Shown piece by piece: positions 1-9,519 of a stretch of DNA of 64,000 bases (within the stretch, counting starts at the first letter, position 1; every line of letters begins with the position of its first letter). The notes beneath the pieces were generated by a model that worked only from the letters and a program-made list of their open reading frames with translations, was not told the DNA's origin and did not search any database. Source of the stretch: Chaetoderma sp. LZ-2023a (Eukaryota; Mollusca; Caudofoveata; Chaetodermatida; Chaetodermatidae); assembly GCA_034401795.1 (NCBI GenBank), contig CM067369.1, forward strand, positions 188,936,742-189,000,741. The letters are read 5' to 3'. Both the position numbers and the translations under genes were made by a program.

Positions 1-312
1 ATGATTTTCAAATTTCTTACAAGATTTTATGTGATTTGGACTTAGTTTATTTCTGGGTGATTTGTCTTTAAAGTTTTCAATTTAAATATTTTCTTCATCA
101 GGGGCTTATACTAGTATATTATGAAATCCTTTAATTTCGCAACTGCCACATGATGTGTGGTATGCGGAAAATCAAATACGCTCGATATGCGGGGTGCAGT
201 CCTTCTAGTATTACTTTAGTGTACCTGTATGTAGTTACATTAATGTTTATATTAACTGTCTGATTGCTGCAAGCCACCAGACAATGATTTCAGTGGGCAA
301 TAACTCTGGTCC

Positions 313-403
313 TGCTGAATATTCTGAAAACAATGTGACTGAAAGTTGTTGGTGGCTTAGCCACCAACGACTTTCAGTCAAATTGTTTTCAAAATATTCA
401 GCA
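313..403. repeat. palindromic foldback element, copy a
   Basis: A 91-bp near-perfect palindrome. It starts TGCTGAATATT and ends AATATTCAGCA, with arms of about 43 bp around a four-base TTAG centre. The arm core (TGACTGAAAGTTGTTGG) is a variant of the one in copies at 1014, 47865, 52123 and 63624, so this is a dispersed family, not a one-off hairpin. Confidence 0.8.
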
Positions 404-1013
404 TATGCAGAGTTAAACCCCATGCAAAATGTAGTCTTCAGAAATTCATCAGACAGACAGTTAAGATGTTATTCATAAGTAATTGAGTAATTGTAATCTT
501 AAAATTTATCATGTCAGAATATTATATACATGTATGCATATAAATAATTCATATATATAATTTTAATTATTAATCAAAGATTTTGAGAATTCTGCTTCCT
601 TGTAATGATGTTAATTTTCCGGAAAATTTTCCATTATTTGAAAAAATCTGAAAATTTTCCACTTATGTCTTAGATGTAGTTTTTCGTATTTGTTAAAAGG
701 AAACAAGTTAAATACTTAATTGGAATTATTCTTTTCAAATCAGTGAACAAACGACATCATGTTCATTATGCATATATCAAATTACAAAATATTTAGTGAT
801 AAATGCTAATGGTTAAAGAGCTGCTGGAATGAAAGCTGGTGGTTAGAAATCCAGTTTTAAAGAACTGGTAGAAGAAAGACTGGTGTGCATTTTCAAAACA
901 ATGTTGCTGAATGTTGTTGCTGTCTTACATGTAGGCCCTGTAAGCATTATTAACCCTTTTAATGCTACAGTCACAGAAAGAAAACTGAATTTCAAGACAA
1001 TGATACAGGCAAA

Positions 1014-1099
1014 CTGTTGAATATTTTGAAACTAATTTGACTGGAAGCTGTTGCTGCAGCAACAGCTCCCAGTCAAATTAGTTTCAAAATATTTAACAG
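1014..1099. repeat. palindromic foldback element, copy b
   Basis: An 86-bp palindrome running from CTGTTGAATATTTTGAAAC to GTTTCAAAATATTTAACAG, with GTTGCTGCAGCAAC at the centre. It shares the TAATTTGACTGGAAGCTGTTG arm type with the other copies of the family. Confidence 0.85.
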
Positions 1100-1136
1100 A
1101 ATGTTAATTTATCATCCTTGGTGTATACATGTATTT

Positions 1137-1398
1137 GTTAGGTTTAATCTTCTTCTTCTTTTCGTTCGCTGATCATACCGCCAGTCCTGTAAGTGACTAT
1201 CGACATGATCATAAGCGTTAAGTGCGTGGATCCATGGTTTATTAGAGTGCGCCGTGCGGCCTGGAACCTCCGTCTTCAGCACTCGAGGTTTCTGTCAGGG
1301 TTACCTCACCCTTACCTCCTTTAGTCGCCTCTTACGACATGCAGAGGATACGGAAGGTGTATTCTAAGCCCCACCTACAGGGAGAGTTAGGTTTAATC
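1137..1398 (-). mobile_element. SINE-like retroposon with 13-bp target-site duplication
   Basis: The 13-mer GTTAGGTTTAATC occurs at 1137-1149 and again at 1386-1398, flanking a 236-bp body. On the minus strand the body starts TCCCTGTAGGTGGGG, contains GTCGTAAGAGGCGACTAA, and ends in an AAGAAGAAGAAG tail next to the other duplication. A short non-autonomous body, a simple-repeat tail and a perfect target duplication are the signature of LINE-driven SINE insertion. The GTCGTAAGAGGCGACTAA segment is familiar from short repeats in mollusc sequence, but I cannot name the family. I do not see convincing tRNA A/B boxes. Confidence 0.65.
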
Positions 1399-1982
1399 AT
1401 ATGTAATGTAGCAAAAGTAGGTCACACCTGGTTCTAGAATTCAATATGATCAACTCTTTTTGGAGTATTAGTATTAACATAAAACATGTTGCTGGTGCAC
1501 TTTTTCTATTAATTAGTGTTACGTTAAAAATAATTCCAAGAATAAATAATACAATTTACTCAATGAGATGGAAAAAGTTTCAGATAAAAACTGGGAATTT
1601 TTTGAAAAAAATGTCTGGGTAACTTTCTGGAAAATTTTCCATGGAAAATTGTATGACTTCATTATTACTTCCTTGTAGCCAGATTTAAATATTATTAGCA
1701 TTTGGCTAATGGGTTAATGTACATGTTAACCTGCAACAATATAGTAATGATTCAAAATACAATGTAATAACCATTTATTAGCTCACCTGGCCTGCAATTT
1801 CAAGTGACCTGTCAGGGCAACCTTTCGTCGCCTGCGCACCGTCCATCCATTTAACTTTTTAACCACCTGACAGATTTTAAACCAAATTTGGCTGAAAGGA
1901 CCAAGGCTTCAGAGCTTCTGTCATGCCTCTGGCCATCTTGACTTATCAGACAGTTCTTGAAATTTATTTCTCTAAACACATG

Positions 1983-2122
<140 letters not shown>

Positions 2123-2210
2123 TCATGAGTAACAATAAATAACTAATATTAAAATAACTACCCGTAATACTAATAATAAATAATAACAATTAGTAATTAT
2201 TGGTTTGTAG

Positions 2211-2364
2211 CATCTGAGTCGAAGTCGGAAGTGTGCGCTGCAGTTTGGAACCTTCCTGCTGACTTTGATACGACCGTGACAGAGGATAGTGTACATAACA
2301 GCTTACAGCCGCTTCAACTAATCTGTAATCTGGATGCGCCACCAGAAGCTGGGGATATTAAGTG
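2211..2364 (+). CDS. EIPR1: EIPR1 exon A (WD40 protein)
   Basis: Internal exon of 154 nt. The acceptor is TTTGTAG before 2211 and the donor is GTCAGT at 2365. The first codon is shared with the previous exon (A|CA = Thr), and the last two bases TG join exon B to make Cys. The translation starts TSESKSEVCAAVWNLP and ends DAPPEAGDIK. The TS-x-SK and CAAVW positions match vertebrate EIPR1/TSSC1 just upstream of its first propeller strands. EIPR1 is a WD40 beta-propeller that binds the EARP/GARP tethering complexes in endosomal recycling and dense-core vesicle formation. Identification rests on this motif plus exons B and C, which follow in protein order with compatible phases. The 3' splice site has a weak pyrimidine tract. 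Confidence 0.85.
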
Positions 2365-3384
2365 GTCAGTATCTTATTGGCCCATGACTCGTCAGAAGCG
2401 TATTATGTATCAAAAGTAGGTCAGTGTCACCTACTTTTCATGGTTCACTAAACATCATAGATTATTCTTGTCCGAGCTGAAGGATTTTTACATGCCCACA
2501 TGGAAGTGTGTTCATATTATGTGATAGTGTCCACCATCCATCTGTCTGCCTTTTCGTCCATTTCCTGTCCAGGTCATATCTCGGAATGTTTTTAATCGAC
2601 ACAATATTTTTTCAGCGATTAAATTAGTGATAGATGACGTGTCATGATTTTATTTCGACAAAATCTGTCCTTATTTGGCCATATTATCTCCCTTGAAATC
2701 CATCAGTCTCTCTGGTTCATATCTGGGCCATATTTCAGAAATTGTTTAACCTGCATGTACACTCGTAATTTGTCAGAATTTTCAGAATATTGGAATGTTT
2801 TTAACCTACACTCATATCTTTAGTTCTAGCAAGATAGAATAGGGAGACGATGTGTCATGATTTTGTTTCGGCAATTTCTGTCTATATTCACCAGAATTAT
2901 CAACATTGAAAGAGTAAAATTTGTTAAAAAATTTTATGCCCATATCTCGGAAATTTTTTTGTTTCAAGTAGCACTTACTTCAACAATTGGCTTTATTGCA
3001 GGCATATATTGAGTTTTACTAAAACTTATATAGTAACCAAACTGCACGTCTGGAAGCATTATAGTCTAATGTTATGTTGCATGTCAAAAGTAGGTCATCC
3101 TAACCTACTTTTCATTGTTCACTGAACATCTTAGAAAATTGTACTTGTCTGTCCCCTACTTTTTGTCCAGACTATATTTTCCAGAGTCTCACATATACAT
3201 GTATAAAAATAAAATAGCATAGAGGTGTGTTATGTGTCACAAGTACATTTGTAGGTAAGGTTGACACTTTTCACAGTTGACTGAACGTCATAAAATTCTC
3301 TGGTCCTTAATATCAAGAGTTTTTAGCTCAACTGGCCAAGTGAGCTTATGCCATTGCAACTGTCCATCATCTGGTCATCAACCT
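2365..3384. other. EIPR1 intron between exon A and element 1, repeat-rich
   Basis: No coding signal. It contains recurring units with AAAAGTAGGTCA...CTACTTTTC followed by a TTCACTGAACATCATAG-like block (near 2411, 3086 and 3230; more copies at 11200-11540). Within them are imperfect AGGTCA inverted repeats. From 3326 a repeat begins (TTTTAGCTCAACTGGCC), into which element 1 is inserted. Confidence 0.7.
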
Positions 3385-3399
3385 TTTCACTTCAAGAGT

Positions 3400-3578
3400 A
3401 TACTTACCTCCCTAATACTTTTGATATTGCTAAATATTGGCTTTCACTCAATAAACACTCAGATTTAAAACAGTTAGGTGCCCCTACTGGGCAGGGAGTC
3501 AGAGCGTAGTCTGGCGGATGCCAGCCCCACCACCGCGCATGCGCAGACTAGCACTTCCTCTTTGCTAGATTATTGGCA
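3400..3578. repeat. element 1 left inverted terminal repeat
   Basis: About 179 bp starting ATACTTACCTCCCTAATAC and ending ATTATTGGCAG. It is the inverted counterpart of 10217-10395, apart from a few mismatches near the inner end. It carries the GGTGCCCCTACTGGGCAGG and CGCGCATGCGCAGACTAG blocks also recognisable in elements 4 and 5. Confidence 0.93.
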
Positions 3579-3670
3579 GAGAGATCACACATGTTTTTTT
3601 GTGCAATAGCTTTTTCGTACTCTTAAACTGTTTTAGTGGTGTTTGTTTGGAGTGTTAGTCACTTTTTTGG

Positions 3671-3721
3671 ATGGCGGAAAGGAATACTTCGCCACAGGAG
3701 GACGTTGGACCTTTAAATCAG
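3671..3721 (+). CDS. element 1 gag exon 1
   Basis: A short 5' coding exon of 17 codons (MAERNTSPQEDVGPLNQ) followed exactly by a GT donor (GTGACT at 3722). The choice is comparative: elements 3, 4 and 5 have similar acidic, Ser/Pro-rich leaders of 11, 16 and 17 codons at the same place, each ending at a phase-0 GT. The zinc-cluster exon at 4486 starts in phase 0 after a CAG acceptor. Reading on past the donor gives an open frame to 3877, but those residues are not conserved between elements and look like intron read-through. No transcript evidence is available here. Confidence 0.6.
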
Positions 3722-4485
3722 GTGACTTCTAGTAAAATTAGCGAGTTTTCTTCCCGGTGTATTGTGTTTCCGGGACTCGCGTTTACCGTGATAAGCGCCT
3801 TAGTTAGTTGGTTTAGGTCAACTCGGTGCTACCTAGGACTAATTTCTCTTTCTGTTTCTGTCCACAGGTCTGTATGACGCTAGGTTGTGACGTCACAGTT
3901 GCAGAGAGTTAGTTTTCTCTCCACCATGGTTCCATTTCCTACTAACACTGTTAGGTTATCTAACCAAATGAAAAATTATGTCCAGTGAGTTGGAGGCCTG
4001 GTATAAAGGTCTTCTCACTTTGCCCTCTTGATCCAATTCCTTCCCCATGAGGTGGAGAGAGTTAAGAGGCGTGCAGATGGTGGAGTTTCCGGTTCGTCAC
4101 GTTGGATGGTTTGTCTATACAAAGTGTCAGGTATCTAGTTATTGATAATGTGGTGATGTTAATTATTGTAAACAAACAAAGGGAGATAATTAACATTTTT
4201 GCCAGAAAAGAGTTATCTATATGTATCTGATGGTTGTGTAGTCAACTTATCCATTCAGCATACAATTCGTCCTTGCACTTGGATGTTTTGTTGGGATCGA
4301 ATTTTTCCTGTCACGGGATTAATGACGTCATAATCAGCCTGGCTATGTATTTATTAGCAATTCAAGCACTATGCTGGTTTTTGATGTATATTGATCTTTA
4401 TGATCGTTTTTCCTTCTCTTTGAGTTGGATTGAGTTTCTAAGCTTAACTAGTTGCTCATACTCCTTGTCCTTTGCCCTGTTTCAG
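3722..4485 (+). other. element 1 gag intron (predicted)
   Basis: 764 bp from GTGACT to GCCCTGTTTCAG. The sequence is AT-rich with stops in all frames near 3880-4000. It contains an internal acceptor-like TGTCCACAG near 3867. The end has a good pyrimidine tract (CCTTGTCCTTTGCCCTGTTTCAG). The open frame beginning at 4234 runs through the last third of this intron and is probably fortuitous. Confidence 0.55.
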
Positions 4486-6549
4486 GGACCGGGTTGCGCG
4501 TCCTGTGGACGTTTTATGCATGTAAAGTTCTGGCCGCATCTGTGTTATCGATGTAGCCCTTGTGGTCCATTGATTAATTGTGACATATGTAAGCACTGGG
4601 GGGGCGAGTTAATGTCCGAATTCTTGTGCTGCTTACAGGCGACGGACAAGGTGGTAGAGGAGGAGAAGAAGAAGAAGCGGAAACGAGAGGTTGTAAGTAG
4701 GAAGGGTAAGGGGAAGGTCTCGTCCGCGGTGGATATGGAGACCTTCCGGACCGAGATGTTGGGAGAGATGAAGAGGACAATAAAAGATTTGGTTCCAGGG
4801 TTGCTTCGTGGCATGCTTCCTGGACCAGATCCTTTATTGTCCTCATCATCGGCTTCGGAGCAGGTAATCCCCGCCTCTGGATCGATTTTCCTTAGTCCGC
4901 TTCCGTTGTCCGACGATTCAGAGGTGGCCCCATTAGAGGGGGCGTTCCACGACCCTGGCAGCAGGCTTATTGCCGCGCCGATAGGGGACCGTGGACGGTT
5001 GTCGCTGGAACCCGCGGGCTGCTTATCAGTCCAGGGGTATCCGCACGCCGCGGTGGCCAGTACCTCCTATGGCACCGTTCCTGGTCAGCCCGGGTTAGCT
5101 CTCTTTGCTGACCCGGGGTCTAATCTTTCTGACCAGGGTGATGAGGATTACCTGCTAGGGTCGCCGTCTGACGACGTGGACATGGATGAAGACGTTTGTG
5201 CACCCCTCGCGGGGAATACAGGCGCTTTTTTCCACGGTATTACTCACCCTGGAGTAAGGTCCGCGGTTCAGGTGGTGGCCCAGGGCGCTGCTGATGGCCA
5301 GCGGTACCGCATACCTCGGCTTGCCGAGAGTGTAGCTGGTGCTGGCCGGGCCCGTGGTGGGGCTATATATACCCCGCGCTCTACCGCGGTGCCTGCTCCT
5401 GGTCAAACCAGTGATATTCTCATGCCGGTGCTGTCAGGCCCGCATGTTTTCCCTGGCTTGCCAGGTGTATCAGCGTACCCGCCGTCAAGCTCTACTGCTT
5501 GCGCTCAGGAGGAAGACGAAGGACCCCGTCTTGTAGAGCGCTCGCAGTTAGCCACGGAGGAGGATTGGTATGACGCTTGCCAGTGGTTGGTGAGCGTTAG
5601 GCCTGATCTGCCCGTGGAGCAGTCGGCTAGCCACCGTGTTCACACGCCGTGGTTAGCTGGGAAACCAACTGCTAACGCTATGCCTTCTCTGCCGCTGGCG
5701 GAGCATGTCGTTGACATGTTCAAGGCGGCGGAGTCGTCCATTAACACGAGTGGACGTCTCGCGAAGGCCCCTCGCGAGGTGGCCAGGCGTTGTCGCATCG
5801 TGCCCCTGGACTACCAGCGGTACGGTGTGGTACCCAAGCCCAGCGTGGATGACCGCGCGGCTTTGGGTGAGGATACGCGGCCAGGCTCCCGTTCTGACGC
5901 GGGGGTCTTGTGCGCGAACGCGTTGCGTTCGGCGAATACCGCGTTGCGTGATGCGGAGGAGAGTGGGAGGGCTTCGATTGCCGCTCTGTCCCACGTCTCC
6001 CAGCTGTTACAGGGGGTAGTAACGGCATCCGCATCGCGCCAGCCAGGCCCGCTCGCGGTCCAGCGAACCATCCAGGATGGTATTAACCTGGCGCTGGACT
6101 GTGTGACGCGGGCGGTGACCAGGAGTGTCCGGGCAAGACGCACATTTGCCCTGGACAATCTGTGCCCGTCTCAGGACCTGTATAATAGGCTACTCCGTAC
6201 GCCTATGACGGGTCCTGGTCTTTTTGGAGGTGAGGGATGTCGCCACCTCCAGGAGACGGTCACCCTGGTGAATAACCAGAGGGCGCTGCGCGAACAGTTT
6301 GAGGTGCTGCGTCGTGCTAACGTTCGCGCCGCGGCCCCTGCGTATCGTCCCCTGCAGGCTCGAGGTGGTGCTGGCCAAGTCAGAGGCCAGCCGCCGTCGC
6401 AGCGCCGGCCTCGGCCGCGTGCGATTCGGCCAGCAGTGAGGGGGGCGCAGGCTCCTCAGCCGCCGTCAGCCAGGCAGCCGCCCGTGCACCGAGGTGCGCG
6501 CGGGGCGGGGCGGGTCGCGCGAGGATCTGGGCGTGGTTATCGTTCCTGA
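4486..6549 (+). CDS. element 1 gag exon 2 (zinc-cluster Gag-like protein)
   Basis: 687 codons, giving a predicted Gag of about 704 residues with exon 1. It opens with a Cys/His cluster: CASC, then HLCYRCSPC, then CDIC, spaced like the clusters in elements 3 and 4. Next comes a Lys/Arg-rich stretch (KKKKRKREVVSRKGKGK), a possible nuclear-localisation or nucleic-acid-binding region, then a long acidic Ser/Gly/Pro linker, a conserved helical part with GPGLFGGEGCRHLQETV near the end, and an Arg/Gly/Pro-rich tail (RGARGAGRVARGSGRGYRS). An RG-rich tail fits RNA binding by a nucleocapsid-like protein. The frame can be extended upstream to 4234, but the splice model fits the other elements better. 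The stop is TGA, 37 bp before the first ATG of the RT frame. Confidence 0.8.
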   Translation, partial: GPGCASCGRFMHVKFWPHLCYRCSPCGPLINCDICKHWGGELMSEFLCCLQATDKVVEEEKKKKRKREVVSRKGKGKVSSAVDMETFRTEMLGEMKRTIKDLVPGLLRGMLPGPDPLLSSSSASEQVIPASGSIFLSPLPLSDDSEVAPLEGAFHDPGSRLIAAPIGDRGRLSLEPAGCLSVQGYPHAAVASTSYGTVPGQPGLALFADPGSNLSDQGDEDYLLGSPSDDVDMDEDVCAPLAGNTGAFFHGITHPGVRSAVQVVAQGAADGQRYRIPRLAESVAGAGRARGGAIYTPRSTAVPAPGQTSDILMPVLSGPHVFPGLPGVSAYPPSSSTACAQEEDEGPRLVERSQLATEEDWYDACQWLVSVRPDLPVEQSASHRVHTPWLAGKPTANAMPSLPLAEHVVDMFKAAESSINTSGRLAKAPREVARRCRIVPLDYQRYGVVPKPSVDDRAALGEDTRPGSRSDAGVLCANALRSANTALRDAEESGRASIAALSHVSQLLQGVVTASASRQPGPLAVQRTIQDGINLALDCVTRAVTRSVRARRTFALDNLCPSQDLYNRLLRTPMTGPGLFGGEGCRHLQETVTLVNNQRALREQFEVLRRANVRAAAPAYRPLQARGGAGQVRGQPPSQRRPRPRAIRPAVRGAQAPQPPSARQPPVHRGARGAGRVARGSGRGYRS

Positions 6550-6586
6550 CAGGGCGCTTACCGCGGTAAGGACCACGCCGGTGTGT

Positions 6587-8680
6587 ATGGCGACGGAGAC
6601 AGTGCCGCTCTTGCATGCCTTGTGTCCACCGCGGTCCCTAGGTGGACCGGTGGGAGGCCGGCTAGCCGACCACATGCAAGAGTGGGAACGGTTAACTCAG
6701 GACCGTTTAGTCTTGCGATGGCTTTCCGTGGGGTATCATCCAGAGTGGATGACAGGCCCGCCGTCGCGACTGTCTCTGGTGCCAGTCTGGACTCCCATTC
6801 CGAGAGATCCAGATCAAAGGTTGTGTATCGAGGAGGAGATAAATTCCCTCGTACAAAAAGGAGCTATTCAGCCGGCACAAAGGTGTCCGGGCTTCTATTC
6901 AACCCTGTTCTTGGTAACAAAACGCACCGGTGGGTGGAGACCGATTCTCAACCTCAAGCCATTGAACAAGTTCATCGAGACGCCCAGTTTCAAGATGGAA
7001 ACGGTGCGCTCGGTGTTGGCGGGGTTGGAGAGGGGGATGTGGACGGCGTCGATAGATTTGAAGGACGCTTATTTCCACATCCCCATCCACAGGAGTTTCT
7101 GTCGCTTCCTGAGATTTGCATTCCAGGGCAGACAGTGGGAATTCAGGGTGTTGCCCTTCGGAATTTCCACGGCTCCTCGGGTTTTCACCCGTGTGGTTCT
7201 TGCGATCACAGCATACCTCCGCAGGAGAAGCATAGCAGTCCACACGTACATAGACGACTGGCTGTTGAAAGCGCACACCCGGGAAAGTTTGTCCGCCAAT
7301 CTGGAGATTGTTTTGAAAATTCTCACAGACTTGGGCTGGATGATCAATTTCCCAAAATCAGAGCTGACTCCATCCCAGAAGTTTGTTTACCTGGGGATGT
7401 TCTTCGATCTGGAGACAGGATATGTTTATCCTACTCAGGAGAGAGTTCAAATACTCATCTCGTTGATTCAGTCAGTGTGCGACAGTCGTCATGTCCTGGC
7501 ACGGGTTTACTTGAGAATGCTGGGGTTGATGGTTTCGTTGGAACCAGTCATTCCTCAGGCCGCCTTACGCAGGCGGCCGATCCAGTTGTTTCTCATGACA
7601 CAATGGACCCAGAGTACAGGTTCGCTGGACTCGAATGTGTCAGTGTTGGCGCCTCTGATTCACCACCTGCAATGGTGGTTGAATACAGAGAATCTCTTAC
7701 CGGGGGTTTTGCTAACCCCTCCCCACCCTCAGGTGACTGTGTATACAGATGCATCGATGGAGGGCTGGGGAGCTTGCCTGGAAGAATCCACGATATCAGG
7801 GCTTTGGAATCTGGAACAGTCACAGGAACATATAAATCTACTGGAGCTAAGAGCAGTAGTCCTGGGCCTGGAACATTTCTTACAGAAAGTTCAGGGCAAG
7901 ATTGTTCTTATTCGTTCAGACAACTCAACAGTTGTGACTTACATAAACCGCCAGGGCGGAACGAAGTCGCCCAGTCTCTGTATGATGACATGGAAACTGC
8001 TTTGTTGGTGTCTGGATCACCAGATTACCTTGAAAGCAGTTCATATTCCGGGAAGGTTAAACCTGCTAGCAGACTCATTGAGCCGAAGGATGAGTGTTTT
8101 ACCCACGGAATGGCAACTAAATCAATGTGTGGCGGATCGTCTGTTCGACCATTGGGGGAAACCCAACATCGATTTGTTCGCAACGAAGAAGAATGCGAAG
8201 ATGACGACGTACGTCTCTCCGATTCCGGATCCAAGCGCTTTCGCAACAGATGCGTTAGCTATCAGCTGGGGGAGAATGTATGCATACGCATTCCCTCCAG
8301 CAATCCTGATTCCAAAAATTCTTCAGAAAATCAGACAAGAGGAATGCCAAGTGCTTCTGATCGCCCCGGATTGGCCAAGCCGATCATGGTATACGGATCT
8401 GCTGGACCTTCTGGTCTGCAATCCGGTTCCTCTGCCTCTGATGGACGATATTATCTTCCAGGGCAAGGCCCTTCACAACAATCCGTCAATGTTCAGATTG
8501 ACTGCGTGGATGTTGTCAAGGAATCTAGAATTAAGGAGGGCTTTTCTGAGCAAGCAGCCATGTTTATGGCCAAAGCCAGGAGGGGGTCAACCTCCAGAGC
8601 ATATAATTATAAAATCAACAGATTTGCAGAATGGTGCTCAAAAAGATGTATTGATCCAATGGATTCATCTATTCAAGTAG
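6587..8680 (+). CDS. element 1 reverse transcriptase / RNase H
   Basis: About 697 residues from the ATG at 6587; the frame is open further upstream and overlaps the end of gag in a different frame. Visible in order: RT fingers/palm with WRPILNLKPLNKFIE and ASIDLKDAYFHIPI, LPFGISTAPRVFT, the catalytic YIDDW near residue 222, YLGMFFDL; then RNase H with YTDASMEGWG (Asp), LLELRAV (Glu), IRSDNSTVV (Asp) and HIPGRLNLLADSLSR; then the post-RNase H region NIDLFATKKNAK ... LIAPDWPSRSWYTDLL typical of DIRS-group polyproteins and often described as methyltransferase-like. It copies the element RNA into DNA. No protease or integrase is present. Its 3' end overlaps the recombinase frame by about 175 nt. 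Confidence 0.93.
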   Translation: MATETVPLLHALCPPRSLGGPVGGRLADHMQEWERLTQDRLVLRWLSVGYHPEWMTGPPSRLSLVPVWTPIPRDPDQRLCIEEEINSLVQKGAIQPAQRCPGFYSTLFLVTKRTGGWRPILNLKPLNKFIETPSFKMETVRSVLAGLERGMWTASIDLKDAYFHIPIHRSFCRFLRFAFQGRQWEFRVLPFGISTAPRVFTRVVLAITAYLRRRSIAVHTYIDDWLLKAHTRESLSANLEIVLKILTDLGWMINFPKSELTPSQKFVYLGMFFDLETGYVYPTQERVQILISLIQSVCDSRHVLARVYLRMLGLMVSLEPVIPQAALRRRPIQLFLMTQWTQSTGSLDSNVSVLAPLIHHLQWWLNTENLLPGVLLTPPHPQVTVYTDASMEGWGACLEESTISGLWNLEQSQEHINLLELRAVVLGLEHFLQKVQGKIVLIRSDNSTVVTYINRQGGTKSPSLCMMTWKLLCWCLDHQITLKAVHIPGRLNLLADSLSRRMSVLPTEWQLNQCVADRLFDHWGKPNIDLFATKKNAKMTTYVSPIPDPSAFATDALAISWGRMYAYAFPPAILIPKILQKIRQEECQVLLIAPDWPSRSWYTDLLDLLVCNPVPLPLMDDIIFQGKALHNNPSMFRLTAWMLSRNLELRRAFLSKQPCLWPKPGGGQPPEHIIIKSTDLQNGAQKDVLIQWIHLFK

Positions 8681-9519
8681 TAGCTGATTTCCTCTGTCAC
8701 CTCTATGATGCCTATAGCCTCAAGCCTAACTCTATTGCTGGTTATAAGTCAGCATTAATGTCTGTTATTCCTTGCTTGGCTAAGAGGGGAAGTGATGAAG
8801 TAAATACATTGAATGTATTAATTAAAGGCATGGGCAATCTAAGACCAAGGAATCCTCCTGTGATTCCGTCTTGGAGTTTATCGCTAGTGCTTCAAGTACT
8901 AGGTGATAAGCCTTTTGAACCACTTAGTTCCATTTCTATGAAACTATTAACACTGAAGACTGTGTTTTTAATTGCTGCGGCCTCGGCTAGGCGTAGGAGT
9001 GAGATTCATGCCTTATCAGCCGAGGATGACCGTTTTGTGGTTTCAGGGGAAGGCCTTAAGCTGCTACCTAGGATTAATTTCTTGGCTAAAAATCAGTCGT
9101 TGAAATATCCAGGTCAACCTATTATTTTGCCTGCTTTAACTAGATATGATCCTAATTCTAAAGCATGGTGTCCCGTCCGGGCGCTGCGCCGGTACAAACA
9201 ACGTACGGCGGCATGGCGCACCGACCAGTCAGCGTTATGGTTGTCATATATTGAACCCCATGGGAGGGCTTCTAAGGACACCATTTCCAGGTGGATTGTG
9301 GAATGCATTCAGTTTTGCCATAAATCCGCCACCGGGAAGCAGGTTGACGTGGCCAAGGCTCACAGTGTCCGCGGCGTAGTGACATCCACGGCCCTATTTA
9401 ATGGGGTCCCTGTGGATGATATTATGTCGGTGGCTCAGTGGCACTGTGAGTCAAGTTTTACAGACCATTATCTCCGTGACACCTCTAATCCTCTCGCCTT
9501 GTCGGTTTTGAAAAAATAA
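8506..9519 (+). CDS. element 1 tyrosine recombinase
   Basis: The recombinase that integrates the circular DNA. A core-binding part (GFSEQAAMFMAKARRGSTS, NRFAEWCSK) is followed by the catalytic domain: Arg in SARRRSEIHAL (about 8983-9000), HSVRG giving His at 9361 and Arg at 9370, W in AQWHCESSFTDHY, and the nucleophile Tyr at 9469. The four expected catalytic positions are therefore all present. The start is uncertain: elements 3 and 4 begin with ATG-GATGTTGTC, but here that codon is GTG (8506), and the next ATG is 8560. The frame is the same as gag and is open back to 6550, across the whole RT region. The stop is TAA at 9517. Confidence 0.88.
   Translation: MDVVKESRIKEGFSEQAAMFMAKARRGSTSRAYNYKINRFAEWCSKRCIDPMDSSIQVVADFLCHLYDAYSLKPNSIAGYKSALMSVIPCLAKRGSDEVNTLNVLIKGMGNLRPRNPPVIPSWSLSLVLQVLGDKPFEPLSSISMKLLTLKTVFLIAAASARRRSEIHALSAEDDRFVVSGEGLKLLPRINFLAKNQSLKYPGQPIILPALTRYDPNSKAWCPVRALRRYKQRTAAWRTDQSALWLSYIEPHGRASKDTISRWIVECIQFCHKSATGKQVDVAKAHSVRGVVTSTALFNGVPVDDIMSVAQWHCESSFTDHYLRDTSNPLALSVLKK

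Noticed and set aside
4234..4485. Extra N-terminal part of element 1 Gag with hydrophobic stretches
   Set aside because: It precedes a good CAG acceptor, and nothing equivalent aligns upstream of the zinc cluster in elements 3 and 4; the exon 1 model fits better.
5155..6616. Several minus-strand and alternative-frame open frames over gag
   Set aside because: They are shadows of a GC-rich coding region with no independent motifs; identical shadows appear in the duplicate.
6583..8505. 978-residue protein fused to the recombinase
   Set aside because: I annotate only the conserved recombinase part. The upstream portion overlaps RT in another frame and has no recognisable domain. Kept as a finding because the frame is open.
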